From the NCBI GenBank assembly GCA_030151165.1, contig JASLEM010000269.1:1-13088 (forward strand): DNA of 13,088 nt, given 5' to 3'. Of the stretch, positions 1 to 6,522 are shown piece by piece. This DNA is from Burkholderiaceae bacterium (GTDB lineage: Bacteria > Pseudomonadota > Gammaproteobacteria > Burkholderiales > Burkholderiaceae). The notes under the pieces were generated by a model. That model was given only the letters and a program-made list of their open reading frames with translations. It was not told the origin of the DNA and did no database searches. The position numbers and the translations under genes were made by a program. Numbering within the stretch: position 1 is the first letter of the stretch; each line of letters opens with the position of its first letter.

Positions 1-777
1 GGCGGCAAGCGGCTGTCGTACGGCGCGCGCGCGATCAACAACGGCGGCCTGCAGGCGCTGCCCAAGCTGGTGTTCCCGGGCGGCGCGCTCGTGGGCTGCG
101 AGGCCGGCACGCTGAACGCGTCGCGCATCAAGGGCAGCCACGCCGCGATCAAGACCGGCATGCTCGCCGCCGAGGCCGCCTTCGCCGCGCTGCAGGCCGG
201 CCGCCGGTCGGACGAGCTGTCGTCCTACCCCGAAGCCTTCGAGAAGAGCTGGCTGCACACCGAACTGCAGCGCACGAAGAACTTCAAGCTGTGGTTCAAG
301 AAGGGCAAGCTGATCGGCAACCTGATGACGGGCATCGAGCAGTGGCTGATGCCCAAGCTGGGCATGATCCCGCCGTGGACGCTGCACGGCACGGTCAAGG
401 ACAACGAGACGCTGCGCCCCGCCGCCGAGATGCCGAAGATCGCGTATCCGAAGCCGGACAACAAGCTCACGTTCGACCGCCTCAGCTCGGTCTTCGTCAG
501 CAACACGAACCACGCGGAAGACCAGCCGATCCACCTGACACTGAAGGACAACTCGGTGCCGGTGAAGGTCAACCTCGCGCTGTATGCCGGCCCCGAGAGC
601 CGCTACTGCCCGGCCGGCGTCTACGAGTTCGTGAAGAACCCGGACGACACCGACCGCCTGCAGATCAACGCGCAGAACTGCGTGCACTGCAAGACCTGCG
701 ACATCAAGGATCCGACGCAGAACATCGTGTGGGTCACGCCCGAAGGCGGCGGCGGCCCCAACTACGCGGGGATGTAA
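1..777 (+). CDS. Electron transfer flavoprotein:ubiquinone oxidoreductase (ETF-QO), 3' half
   Basis: The reading frame is open from the first base, so the gene begins upstream and only the last 258 residues are present (the family is usually about 545 aa). ETF-QO takes electrons from reduced ETF, fed by fatty-acid and amino-acid dehydrogenases, and passes them to ubiquinone at the inner membrane. The opening residues GGKRLSYGARAINNGGLQ, then FPGGALVGCEAGTLN and RIKGSHAAIKTGMLAAE, are the hallmark FAD/quinone-domain blocks. The C-terminus carries the [4Fe-4S] cluster cysteines, one in RYCPAGVYEF and three in QNCVHCKTCDIKDPTQN, and ends in GGGGPNYAGM as is typical. No damage is visible. Hairpins follow the stop codon, so it is probably the last gene of its transcript. 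Confidence 0.96.
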   Translation, partial: GGKRLSYGARAINNGGLQALPKLVFPGGALVGCEAGTLNASRIKGSHAAIKTGMLAAEAAFAALQAGRRSDELSSYPEAFEKSWLHTELQRTKNFKLWFKKGKLIGNLMTGIEQWLMPKLGMIPPWTLHGTVKDNETLRPAAEMPKIAYPKPDNKLTFDRLSSVFVSNTNHAEDQPIHLTLKDNSVPVKVNLALYAGPESRYCPAGVYEFVKNPDDTDRLQINAQNCVHCKTCDIKDPTQNIVWVTPEGGGGPNYAGM

Positions 778-782
778 CCCTG

Positions 783-797
783 GCGGCCGAAGGCCGC
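783..797 (+). other. Short perfect hairpin just after the ETF-QO stop
   Basis: GCGGCC, loop GAA, GGCCGC: a perfect 6-bp stem starting five bases after the stop codon. It could stabilise the 3' end of the mRNA. It has no T-tract, so it is not a terminator by itself. Confidence 0.4.
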
Positions 798-816
798 ACC
801 CGCCCCTGCACGACGA

Positions 817-846
817 CGCGCCCGCCCTTCCAGCGGGCGCGCCCGT
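817..846 (+). terminator. Probable transcription terminator after ETF-QO
   Basis: CGCGCCCGC at 817-825 pairs perfectly with GCGGGCGCG at 833-841 across a 7-base loop, and CCCGTTTC follows. A very stable 9-bp GC stem between two same-strand genes is what an intrinsic terminator looks like in GC-rich genomes, although the T-run is weak. Confidence 0.55.
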
Positions 847-913
847 TTCAGGCGCCACTCCTCGCACGTGCGCACTTCGTCCGCAGCGAAACGTGTAAGC
901 CGGCGTGAAATGC

Positions 914-930
914 GGCACCTTTTCGGTGCC
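914..930 (+). other. Hairpin upstream of the membrane diguanylate cyclase promoter
   Basis: GGCACC, loop TTTTC, GGTGCC: a perfect 6-bp stem about 20 bases upstream of a TATAAC box. It overlaps the expected -35 side, so it could be an operator-like site or chance. No known regulator motif was recognised. Confidence 0.25.
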
Positions 931-949
931 ATGCGCCGTCGAAGTCCGC

Positions 950-955
950 TATAAC
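950..955 (+). promoter_or_regulatory. Candidate -10 box of the diguanylate cyclase gene
   Basis: TATAAC lies 35 bases before the ATG at 991, which puts the transcript start near 962. No good -35 is visible. Because the box lies just before the in-frame GTG at 958, it argues against that codon being the translation start. Confidence 0.4.
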
Positions 956-990
956 CTGTGCATCACGACAGACCAGGGACTCGGCAGGAC

Positions 991-2094
991 ATGGCCTCGC
1001 TGCGGGCATTCGGAGACACGCTCCTCACGCGCGACCGGCGGCAACGCTTCCGGCTGGCGCAGGCGTGGTTCGCGTGCATCCTGCTGTTCTGCTGCATGCT
1101 GGCGCTGCACCTGGCCAACCACTTCGGCCTGATCGACCCGACGCCGCTGTGGTGGTGGTCGGCCGCCTCGCTCGCCGGCATGCTCGCCGTGATCGGCATC
1201 ATCCGCAGCGGCGCCAGCCTCAAGCTGGCCGACCCCGCGATGACGATGCCGCAGATGCTCTACGCCGTGCTCTGCGCCGCCTGGGCCTACTCGTTCGCGC
1301 GCGACGCGCACGCCATGGTCGGCCTGATCCTTGCCGTGATCCTGATGTTCGGCATGTTCGGGCTCACGATCCGCCAGATCATCTGGGTGGGCGCCTACGT
1401 GCTGGGGCTGTTCGGCGTCGTGATGGCGTGGTGCGCGCAACACGACCCGGCGCACTACACCGCCGGCTTCGAGGTCGCGTACTTCGTGATGCTGTGCATC
1501 ATCGTCGTCGGCGTCGCGCTGCTCACCGTGCGCCTGCACCGCATGCGCGACCGGCTGCGGCGCCAGAAGCTCGAGCTCGAGGCCGCGCTCGCGCACATCC
1601 AGCGCCTCGCGACGCACGACGAGCTCACCGGCCTCGTCAACCGCCGCCACATGCAGGAGCTGCTCGAGAACGAGCGCCTGCGCAGCGAACGCACGACGCA
1701 GGACTGGTGCGTCGCGCTGCTCGACCTCGACCACTTCAAGGCCGTCAACGACGCCCACGGCCACGCCATCGGCGACGAGGTGCTGCGCGCCCTCAGCCGC
1801 CACGCGCACGCGCTGATCCGCAAGACCGATGTCCTCGCGCGCTGGGGCGGCGAGGAGTTCGTGATGCTGCTGCCGAACACGCCGCTCTCGATGGCCGCGA
1901 CCTCGCTCGACCGCCTGCGCGAGCACTTCGCCGCGCAACCGCTCGTGATCCGCGACATCCTGCTGCCGCTGTCCTTCTCCGCCGGCCTCACCGAACACCA
2001 CCGCGGCGAGACCTTCGCGCAGACGCTGGAGCGGGCGGACAAGCTGTGCTACCAGGCGAAGACGCTGGGCAGGAATCGCATTGAGCGCGGTTAG
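991..2094 (+). CDS. Membrane diguanylate cyclase (GGDEF protein, six predicted TM segments)
   Basis: The 367-aa protein makes cyclic di-GMP from two GTP. Six hydrophobic segments (about residues 26-45, 52-71, 89-103, 108-125, 130-147 and 166-183) form an integral membrane sensor that does not resemble a named input domain. A short charged, coiled-coil-like linker (RDRLRRQKLELEAALAHIQRLATHDELTG) leads into the GGDEF domain. The catalytic signature is GGEEF at 286-290. RKTD at 277-280, exactly five residues upstream, is the product-inhibition I-site, so the enzyme should be active and feedback controlled. An in-frame GTG at 958 would add 11 residues, but it sits at the -10 box, so the ATG at 991, preceded by the weak Shine-Dalgarno GGCAGG, is preferred. 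No EAL domain is present. Confidence 0.93.
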   Translation: MASLRAFGDTLLTRDRRQRFRLAQAWFACILLFCCMLALHLANHFGLIDPTPLWWWSAASLAGMLAVIGIIRSGASLKLADPAMTMPQMLYAVLCAAWAYSFARDAHAMVGLILAVILMFGMFGLTIRQIIWVGAYVLGLFGVVMAWCAQHDPAHYTAGFEVAYFVMLCIIVVGVALLTVRLHRMRDRLRRQKLELEAALAHIQRLATHDELTGLVNRRHMQELLENERLRSERTTQDWCVALLDLDHFKAVNDAHGHAIGDEVLRALSRHAHALIRKTDVLARWGGEEFVMLLPNTPLSMAATSLDRLREHFAAQPLVIRDILLPLSFSAGLTEHHRGETFAQTLERADKLCYQAKTLGRNRIERG

Positions 2095-2127
2095 CATCGC
2101 GTCCAACGAGAACGCCGGGGTCTCGCG

Positions 2128-2685
2128 ATGACGATTCTGCGGAAATGGTTCAGCCCCACCGAACCGAACGGGAACACACGCAAGCCAGTCCATGCGATCA
2201 CGCCCGCGGATGCCGCTGCCTTTCCGATCTGGGAGTACGCGACCGACGAGGAAAGCCTGCCCGGTCGCGACGAGACCTGGGTGCGGCCGATACTCCAATT
2301 TCCGGTGGCATCGCTGAGCAACCGCATCGCGCTGGTGCCGATACGGCTGGCCAACGGGCAGACGCGGCTCGGCGCGTTGTCGAACGTCGATCTTGCCGAT
2401 CCGTCCGAGCACGAGCACTTCCTGACGCTGGGCGTGTACTGCGACGACGGCACGCAGTTCGTCCTCGCCCGCTACCATGACCACCACCGTGAGGAGTACG
2501 GCCCGCAAGCGCTCGCCGATTTCCTCGGCCTGCCTTTGGACGACGTGTTCCCCATCGCGTTCGACCTGTCCGCCGTGGCGTTCGGCAACCCGTCATGCCT
2601 GCGCGGCACCATTGAACGCGAACCGAAGCATCCGCAGTCGCGACGCGACCTGTTCCGACGCGTCGTCGGCCGGGAGCGCGGCTAA
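2128..2685 (+). CDS. Conserved-looking hypothetical protein, 185 aa
   Basis: I do not recognise this family. The protein starts MTILRKWFSPTEPNG, has no signal peptide or membrane segment, and reads as a soluble alpha/beta protein with the blocks ETWVRPILQFPVASLSNRIALVPIRLANG, FLTLGVYCDDGTQFVLARYHD and ALADFLGLPLDDVFPIAFDLS. The basic tail (SRRDLFRRVVGRERG) ends in the stop at 2683-2685. The start is 33 bases after the diguanylate cyclase stop, so the two may be cotranscribed. A TAGCAT box at 2092-2097 could also give it its own promoter. Its stop lies only about 28 bases upstream of the retron -10 box. That makes it a positional candidate for a retron partner, but nothing in its sequence supports such a role. 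Confidence 0.75.
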   Translation: MTILRKWFSPTEPNGNTRKPVHAITPADAAAFPIWEYATDEESLPGRDETWVRPILQFPVASLSNRIALVPIRLANGQTRLGALSNVDLADPSEHEHFLTLGVYCDDGTQFVLARYHDHHREEYGPQALADFLGLPLDDVFPIAFDLSAVAFGNPSCLRGTIEREPKHPQSRRDLFRRVVGRERG

Positions 2686-2712
2686 CTTCTCGCCGAAGCG
2701 GCGCACGCCGCG

Positions 2713-2718
2713 TATAGT
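2713..2718 (+). promoter_or_regulatory. Candidate -10 box of the retron ncRNA
   Basis: TATAGT is followed six bases later by position 2725, the first base of the extended a1 arm. The predicted transcript start and the predicted 5' end of the structured RNA therefore coincide. No convincing -35 is visible at 16-18 bases. The same TATAGTCGCC string appears on the minus strand before the helicase gene (6341-6346), so it may be a normal promoter form in this genome. Confidence 0.55.
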
Positions 2719-2724
2719 CGCCCC

Positions 2725-2739
2725 GCGGCCGCCACCCAA
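2725..2739 (+). repeat. Retron inverted repeat a1
   Basis: GCGGCCGCCACCCAA. Its last 11 bases (2729-2739) are the perfect reverse complement of 2870-2880. Its first four pair with 2882-2885 if A2881 is bulged. It lies immediately after the TATAGT box, where a1 belongs in a retron. Confidence 0.75.
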
Positions 2740-2773
2740 GTTCATCGCGAGCGATTCCCCGGAGTCGTCTCGC

Positions 2774-2794
2774 ACCGCGAGGCTCCCTCGCGGT
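2774..2794 (+). other. Perfect 9-bp hairpin, probable msr stem-loop
   Basis: ACCGCGAGG and CCTCGCGGT flank the 3-base loop CTC. It has no T-tract and lies inside the a1/a2 bounded region, so it is better read as a structural RNA element than as a terminator. Confidence 0.65.
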
Positions 2795-2816
2795 CGTTCG
2801 TTGGTTGGATCATCCA

Positions 2817-2859
2817 GGGCACGGGCGGCCGAGCACTTCGTGCTCCCGCGCACGCGCTT
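2817..2859 (+). other. Imperfect long hairpin, probable msd stem
   Basis: The tip is GAGCAC 2831-2836, loop TTC, GTGCTC 2840-2845. GCGG 2825-2828 pairs with CCGC 2846-2849, leaving CC 2829-2830 bulged. Further pairing with small bulges runs out to about 2817/2859. A long bulged stem with a short loop is typical of the reverse-transcribed part of retrons. TGGATCATCCA (2806-2816) just before it is a small palindrome that may be part of the same DNA. Confidence 0.6.
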
Positions 2860-2869
2860 CACCCGCAGG

Positions 2870-2885
2870 TTGGGTGGCGGACCGC
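2870..2885 (+). repeat. Retron inverted repeat a2
   Basis: TTGGGTGGCGGACCGC, pairing with 2725-2739 apart from one bulged A at 2881. It ends 12 bases before the RT start codon, which is the usual order of a2 followed by the RT gene. Confidence 0.75.
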
Positions 2886-2897
2886 TTCTCGATCGAC

Positions 2898-4235
2898 ATG
2901 CCGACGCTGCGCCGACTCACCGCCCTCGCCCTCGCGCGTGCCATGCTCGCCGGCCCGCCGACCGCGGACGGACTCGCGGCGCGCCTGCGTGCGTGCATCG
3001 ATGCGGACGCGCCGTGGTGCGCCTCGCTGGCCGAACGCTGCGCGCGTCTCGGCGAGCGCCGCTGGCGCGGCCTGGGCTTTCGCGCGCTCGCGACGCTGGT
3101 CGAGAACGACGACGCCTTCGACCGCGCATGGCTGTCGACGTCGACGCGTCCGACCCTGCGCCACTACATCCTGCGCGTCGCGAACACGCAGCGCCCGCTG
3201 CCCGCCGCGCTCGAACGCTGCCACGTGCCGTTCTGGCCGCACGGCGGCGCGCTCGCGCGGTGGCTCGGCATCCCGACCGCCGGCCTGTGGCGCCTCACGC
3301 GACCCGCCGCGTGGCAGCGCCGCACGGGCCTCGTCGACCAGCACTATCGCTACGAGCTGCTGCCCAAGCGCCGCGGCGGCTGGCGGCTGCTCGAGGTGCC
3401 GCAGCCCTGGCTGATGCCGCTGCAGCGCCGCGTGCTCGACGACCTGCTCGATCGCATTCCGCCGCACGCCGCGGCCTTCGGCTACGCGCGCGAGCGCGCC
3501 GTCGTCGACCATGCCCGCGCGCACGCCGGCCAGGCCGTCGTCCTCAAGTACGACCTGCAGGATTTCTTCACCGCCGTGCGCGCCTCGCGCGTGCACGCGC
3601 TGTTCGAGACGCTCGGCTATCCGGAGGACGTCGTGCACGACCTGACGGCGCTGTGCACGACGGCCACGCCGGAGCCGGTGCTGCGGCGCCTGCATCGGCA
3701 AGGCAGCCTGACCTGGCAACAGCTGCAACGCCTGCGCGACCCGCACCTGCCGCAAGGCGCGCCGTCCTCGCCCGCGCTCGCCAACCTGTGCTCGTTCAAC
3801 CTCGACCGGCGCCTCGCCGCGCTCGCCGAATCGCTCGGCGCCCGCTACACGCGCTACGCCGACGACCTCGTGATCTCCGGCGGCGCGCCCCTGCGCGGCG
3901 CGGCGTCGCGCATCGGCGTGCACGTCGCGCGCATCGCCCGCGACGAGGGCTTCGAGCTGAACCATCGCAAGACGCGCTCGCTCTCCGCGGGCACGCGGCA
4001 GGCGGTCTGCGGCATCGTCGTCAACGCGCACCCGAACCTGCCGCGCGACGAGTTCGACCGGCTCAAGGCCATCCTGCACCAGTGCGTGCGCGACGGGCCC
4101 GCCGCGCAGAACCGCGACGGCCACGCGGACTGGCGCGGCCACCTGCGCGGCCGCGTCGCGTGGGCCGCGCAGATCAACGCCGGCAAGGCCGCGCGACTGA
4201 AGCAGCTGTTCGACCGGATCGACTGGAGCCGCTGA
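2898..4235 (+). CDS. Retron-type reverse transcriptase with long N-terminal extension
   Basis: The 445-aa RNA-directed DNA polymerase is predicted to copy the msd part of the upstream ncRNA into msDNA. Residues 1-150 are an Arg/Ala-rich helical extension of no family I recognise. The RT domain starts around HYRYELLPKRRGGWRLLEVPQPWLMPLQRRVL. The catalytic motif KYDLQDFF gives D219, QGAPSSP lies at 286-292, and YADD at 320-323 supplies D322 and D323. From memory it aligns well with the myxobacterial Mx162/Sa163 RTs (about 480 aa), which also have N-terminal extensions. Two retron signatures are altered: the region X NAxxH site reads HARAH (205-209), and the region Y VTG site reads VCG (370-372, within VCGIVVN). 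A TTG-started extension to 2805 is rejected because it would run through the ncRNA. No Shine-Dalgarno precedes the ATG. A nearby 5-bp hairpin (4237-4259) and the convergent helicase gene follow. Confidence 0.9.
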   Translation: MPTLRRLTALALARAMLAGPPTADGLAARLRACIDADAPWCASLAERCARLGERRWRGLGFRALATLVENDDAFDRAWLSTSTRPTLRHYILRVANTQRPLPAALERCHVPFWPHGGALARWLGIPTAGLWRLTRPAAWQRRTGLVDQHYRYELLPKRRGGWRLLEVPQPWLMPLQRRVLDDLLDRIPPHAAAFGYARERAVVDHARAHAGQAVVLKYDLQDFFTAVRASRVHALFETLGYPEDVVHDLTALCTTATPEPVLRRLHRQGSLTWQQLQRLRDPHLPQGAPSSPALANLCSFNLDRRLAALAESLGARYTRYADDLVISGGAPLRGAASRIGVHVARIARDEGFELNHRKTRSLSAGTRQAVCGIVVNAHPNLPRDEFDRLKAILHQCVRDGPAAQNRDGHADWRGHLRGRVAWAAQINAGKAARLKQLFDRIDWSR

Positions 4236-4236
4236 A

Positions 4237-4259
4237 CCCGCCATGGCCGGCGACGCGGG
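4237..4259. terminator. Possible weak bidirectional terminator between RT and helicase
   Basis: CCCGC 4237-4241 pairs with GCGGG 4255-4259 across a 13-base loop in the 30-base gap between two convergent genes. Only the position supports it. The stem is short and no T-run follows on either strand. Confidence 0.25.
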
Positions 4260-4265
4260 GACGCG

Positions 4266-6281
4266 TCAGCCCGCGGTCCGCGCCTTCTCGCGCCAGAACG
4301 CGACGTCGATCAACTGGCTCGCCCCGCTGCGCTCGTTGACGAGCCAGAACTGCGCGCCGTCCGGGCTGATGCGCGTCACCTCGCCGACGTGGCGTCCCGC
4401 GACCACGCGGCGGCCGAGCGCGTTGGCGGGGAAATCGGGCTGCGCCGCCAGCTGCTGCAACGGGATCGCCTCGCGCGCGTCGCCGGCCAGGCGCAGGCGT
4501 TGCACGATGGGCGCGAGCAGCGGGTTCGCGGCGTCGGCGGCGGACAGGAACAGCAGCACCTTGGCCTGCGCGCGGCTCAACGCCACGTTCACCAGCCGCT
4601 GCGCTTCCTCGGTCTGCAGGAAGGGCTGCGCGCCGTCGACGGGGTCGAACAGCACCACCGGCGCCTCGCTGCCCTGCGCGCGGTGGACGGTGCTGACCTT
4701 CACGGCGTCGGGCACGCCGCGCGCGGCGAGGCGCTGGCGGATCAGCGCGCGCTGGGCGCGGAACGGCGTCAGCACGATCAGCTCGCGCGGCTGCCAGTCG
4801 CCGCTCGCCAGCGCCTGGGCGACCAGCTCGGCGATCGCGTCGGCCGACTCGCGGCGCACCGGCCCGCGCTCGTGCGCCGACCACGCGCCGTCGGTCTTCA
4901 TGCGTTGCACGTGGACGTGGGTGTCGGCATCGGCCTCGCCCAGCGCGCGCCGCCGCGCCGCCTGCCACTCGGGCGACGCCTGCGCGTCGGCCGCGACGCG
5001 CAGCGCGCCGTCGTAGAACAGGTCGCTCACCAGCGCGCTGATCGGCGCGGCCATGCGCGACTGCTCGTCCAGCAGCGCCACGGACGGCCCGCGCTTCGGC
5101 ATCTCGGCGAACGCTGAGCGCCCGAGCCAGCGCTTCGCGAGGCGGTCGTCGCTGCGCAGCACCGGCGAGAGCTGCTGCGGGTCACCCGCGAACAGGCGCG
5201 CGCGGCCCAGCGGCATCAGCACCAGCGCGTGCGCGAGGCTCACCTGGCTCGCCTCGTCGAAGACGACCAGGTCGAACGGCGGCTCGTCGTCGGCGGCCAG
5301 CTCGCGCAAGGTCTTCAGCGTGAACGCGGCGCGCGTCGTCGTCATGCTCGCGAGCCGGCAACGCCGCAGCACCTGGAGCGACGCCGCGCGCAGGCCGTCG
5401 CGCAGCGCGGCGACGCGGTCGGCCCAGGCCTTCAGCGCGGTGGCGTCGCGCGACGACGGCCGCGCGGCTTCAGCGCGCGCGAGGCGGGCGATGAGGTCGA
5501 GGTCGCCGGCCGGGATCAGGTGCTCGCGGCCGGCGTAGGCCGCGGCGTCGAAGCGCGTGCCCAGGCGCTGCACCGTGCCGCGCAGAGGATCGCGACGGCC
5601 CTTCTGCAGCGCCTTGTCGACCGCGATCGTCGCGAGGTCGACCGCGTGGTTGGTCGTCGACAGCAGCAGCACGCGCGCCTGCGGCCGGCTGGCGAGGTAC
5701 TCGGCGAGCATCACGCCCAGCGTCGTCGTCTTGCCCGTGCCCGGCGGCCCCCACAGGAATGCGCTGGTGTGCGACGTCAACGCGAGCGCCGCCCGCTGCC
5801 CCGCGCGCAGCCAGCGGAACGGCTCGCCGGTCAGCGCCGGGCCGTCGGCCGCCGGCTGCGGGCGCGCGAGGTCGGGCAGGCCGGCCAGCGCGCGCTCGGC
5901 CCAGGGCGTGTCGTGCCAGGCGTCGGCCACCGCGTTGAGGAAGCGCGTCGGGTACAGCCGGATCAGGAAGCCCGCGCCCGGCGGCGGCGCGCTCGCGTTC
6001 TGCAGCACCAGCTGGTCGTCCTCCGGCACCACCGCCAGCACGCTCGCCCCGCCCTTCGCCGGCGCGCCCCACCACGCGGACGCGCCGTCCAGGCTGTCGT
6101 CCAGCAAGGCCTGCGCCGACGCCTGCCCCGGCGGCTGGCCGTCCGCGTAGACGTAGCCCGGCTCCAGCGCCACGCGCCACAGCGCGCCATCGCGCTCGGC
6201 ATGCTGCACCTTGAAGTCGTAGTACTCGGGCGTCGCCGCGAGCTCGGCGTGCAGGGCCGCACGCAGGTCGGCGAGGCTCAT
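4266..6281 (-). CDS. Superfamily 1 DNA/RNA helicase, Upf1/Dna2-like
   Basis: The 671-aa protein is predicted to unwind DNA or RNA using ATP. The SF1B motifs appear in order: WGPPGTGKTTT (Walker A, 178-185), FDEAS (motif II, 342-345), AGDPQQLSP (motif III, 366-370), LLDEQSRM (motif IV, 403-410), STVHRAQGSE (motif V, about 531-539) and NVALSRA (motif VI, 575-581). About 170 N-terminal residues precede the motor, and a C-terminal tail of roughly 80 residues looks like a small beta domain. No nuclease domain is seen. A TATAGT box at 6341-6346 on the minus strand puts the transcript start about 50 bases before the ATG; no clear Shine-Dalgarno is visible. It is convergent with the RT, 30 bases apart. 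It may be an unrelated housekeeping-type helicase. Confidence 0.9.
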   Translation of the reverse strand: MSLADLRAALHAELAATPEYYDFKVQHAERDGALWRVALEPGYVYADGQPPGQASAQALLDDSLDGASAWWGAPAKGGASVLAVVPEDDQLVLQNASAPPPGAGFLIRLYPTRFLNAVADAWHDTPWAERALAGLPDLARPQPAADGPALTGEPFRWLRAGQRAALALTSHTSAFLWGPPGTGKTTTLGVMLAEYLASRPQARVLLLSTTNHAVDLATIAVDKALQKGRRDPLRGTVQRLGTRFDAAAYAGREHLIPAGDLDLIARLARAEAARPSSRDATALKAWADRVAALRDGLRAASLQVLRRCRLASMTTTRAAFTLKTLRELAADDEPPFDLVVFDEASQVSLAHALVLMPLGRARLFAGDPQQLSPVLRSDDRLAKRWLGRSAFAEMPKRGPSVALLDEQSRMAAPISALVSDLFYDGALRVAADAQASPEWQAARRRALGEADADTHVHVQRMKTDGAWSAHERGPVRRESADAIAELVAQALASGDWQPRELIVLTPFRAQRALIRQRLAARGVPDAVKVSTVHRAQGSEAPVVLFDPVDGAQPFLQTEEAQRLVNVALSRAQAKVLLFLSAADAANPLLAPIVQRLRLAGDAREAIPLQQLAAQPDFPANALGRRVVAGRHVGEVTRISPDGAQFWLVNERSGASQLIDVAFWREKARTAG

Positions 6282-6340
6282 GGGAAGGATCGTGGCGCGC
6301 GCGGGGCGTGGCGCAGCAGGGGGTACGGGACGGGACGGCG

Positions 6341-6346
6341 ACTATA
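6341..6346 (-). promoter_or_regulatory. Candidate -10 box of the helicase gene
   Basis: On the minus strand this reads TATAGT followed by CGCC, the same string as the retron promoter. A transcript start near 6334 would give a leader of about 53 bases. No matching -35 was found. Confidence 0.45.
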
Positions 6347-6375
6347 GCGGTCCGGCCGATCGCGCCGGCCCGCCC

Positions 6376-6395
6376 CGGTCTTGCGGGGGAGACCG
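6376..6395. other. Small inverted repeat in the divergent intergenic region
   Basis: CGGTCT 6376-6381 pairs with AGACCG 6390-6395 across 8 bases, between the divergent helicase and secreted-protein genes. It could be an operator dyad, but 6 bp in GC-rich DNA may be chance. Confidence 0.2.
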
Positions 6396-6507
6396 CCCTG
6401 GATCGTCCGAGCGATGCCGCGCCGCGGTTATTCGGGTGTGATCGGACGTTGGCCGCGCTTCGGTTCATCATGCCGGCTCGCCGGTGCCGCCACTTTCATC
6501 CACGCAC

Positions 6508-6514
6508 AAGGAGA
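6508..6514 (+). promoter_or_regulatory. Strong ribosome binding site that fixes the start at 6523
   Basis: AAGGAGA lies eight bases before the ATG at 6523. It is the best Shine-Dalgarno in the window and selects this ATG over the in-frame ATG at 6484. Confidence 0.85.
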
Positions 6515-6522
6515 ACTCCCTC

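Larger units (their letters stand above)
2725..2885 (+). ncRNA. Predicted retron msr-msd non-coding RNA
   Basis: This non-coding stretch between the 185-aa gene and the RT has the layout of a retron ncRNA. Arm a1 (2725-2739) and arm a2 (2870-2885) are inverted repeats that close the structure. After a1 come candidate priming guanosines: G2740, or G2751 in the AGC at 2750-2752 (AGC is the priming context in several known retrons). A small stem pairs ATCG 2744-2747 with CGAT 2752-2755. A perfect 9-bp hairpin, ACCGCGAGG 2774-2782 with CCTCGCGGT 2786-2794 around a CTC loop, suits the msr stem recognised by the RT. The msd part carries a long imperfect hairpin centred on 2837-2839. The RT would prime from the 2'-OH of the branching G and copy the msd into a DNA of about 60-70 nt. 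The msr/msd boundary is inferred, and no homologue alignment was available. Confidence 0.75.

Noticed and set aside
949..2508. Long minus-strand frame opposite the membrane diguanylate cyclase and the 185-aa gene
   Set aside because: Arg/Ala/Val-rich shadow frame in GC-rich DNA, and the opposite strand has clear GGDEF motifs.
2805..2897. TTG-started N-terminal extension of the RT (MDHPGHGRPSTSC...)
   Set aside because: It would run through the msd hairpin and the a2 arm, its residues look non-coding, and an ATG follows at 2898 just after a2.
2477..4339. 620-aa plus-strand frame overlapping the RT
   Set aside because: Low-complexity Arg/Ala/Pro content. The RT frame carries all the catalytic motifs.
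4243..6347. Plus-strand frames across the helicase region
   Set aside because: They lie antisense to a helicase with a complete motif set, and their composition is that of GC-rich shadow frames.
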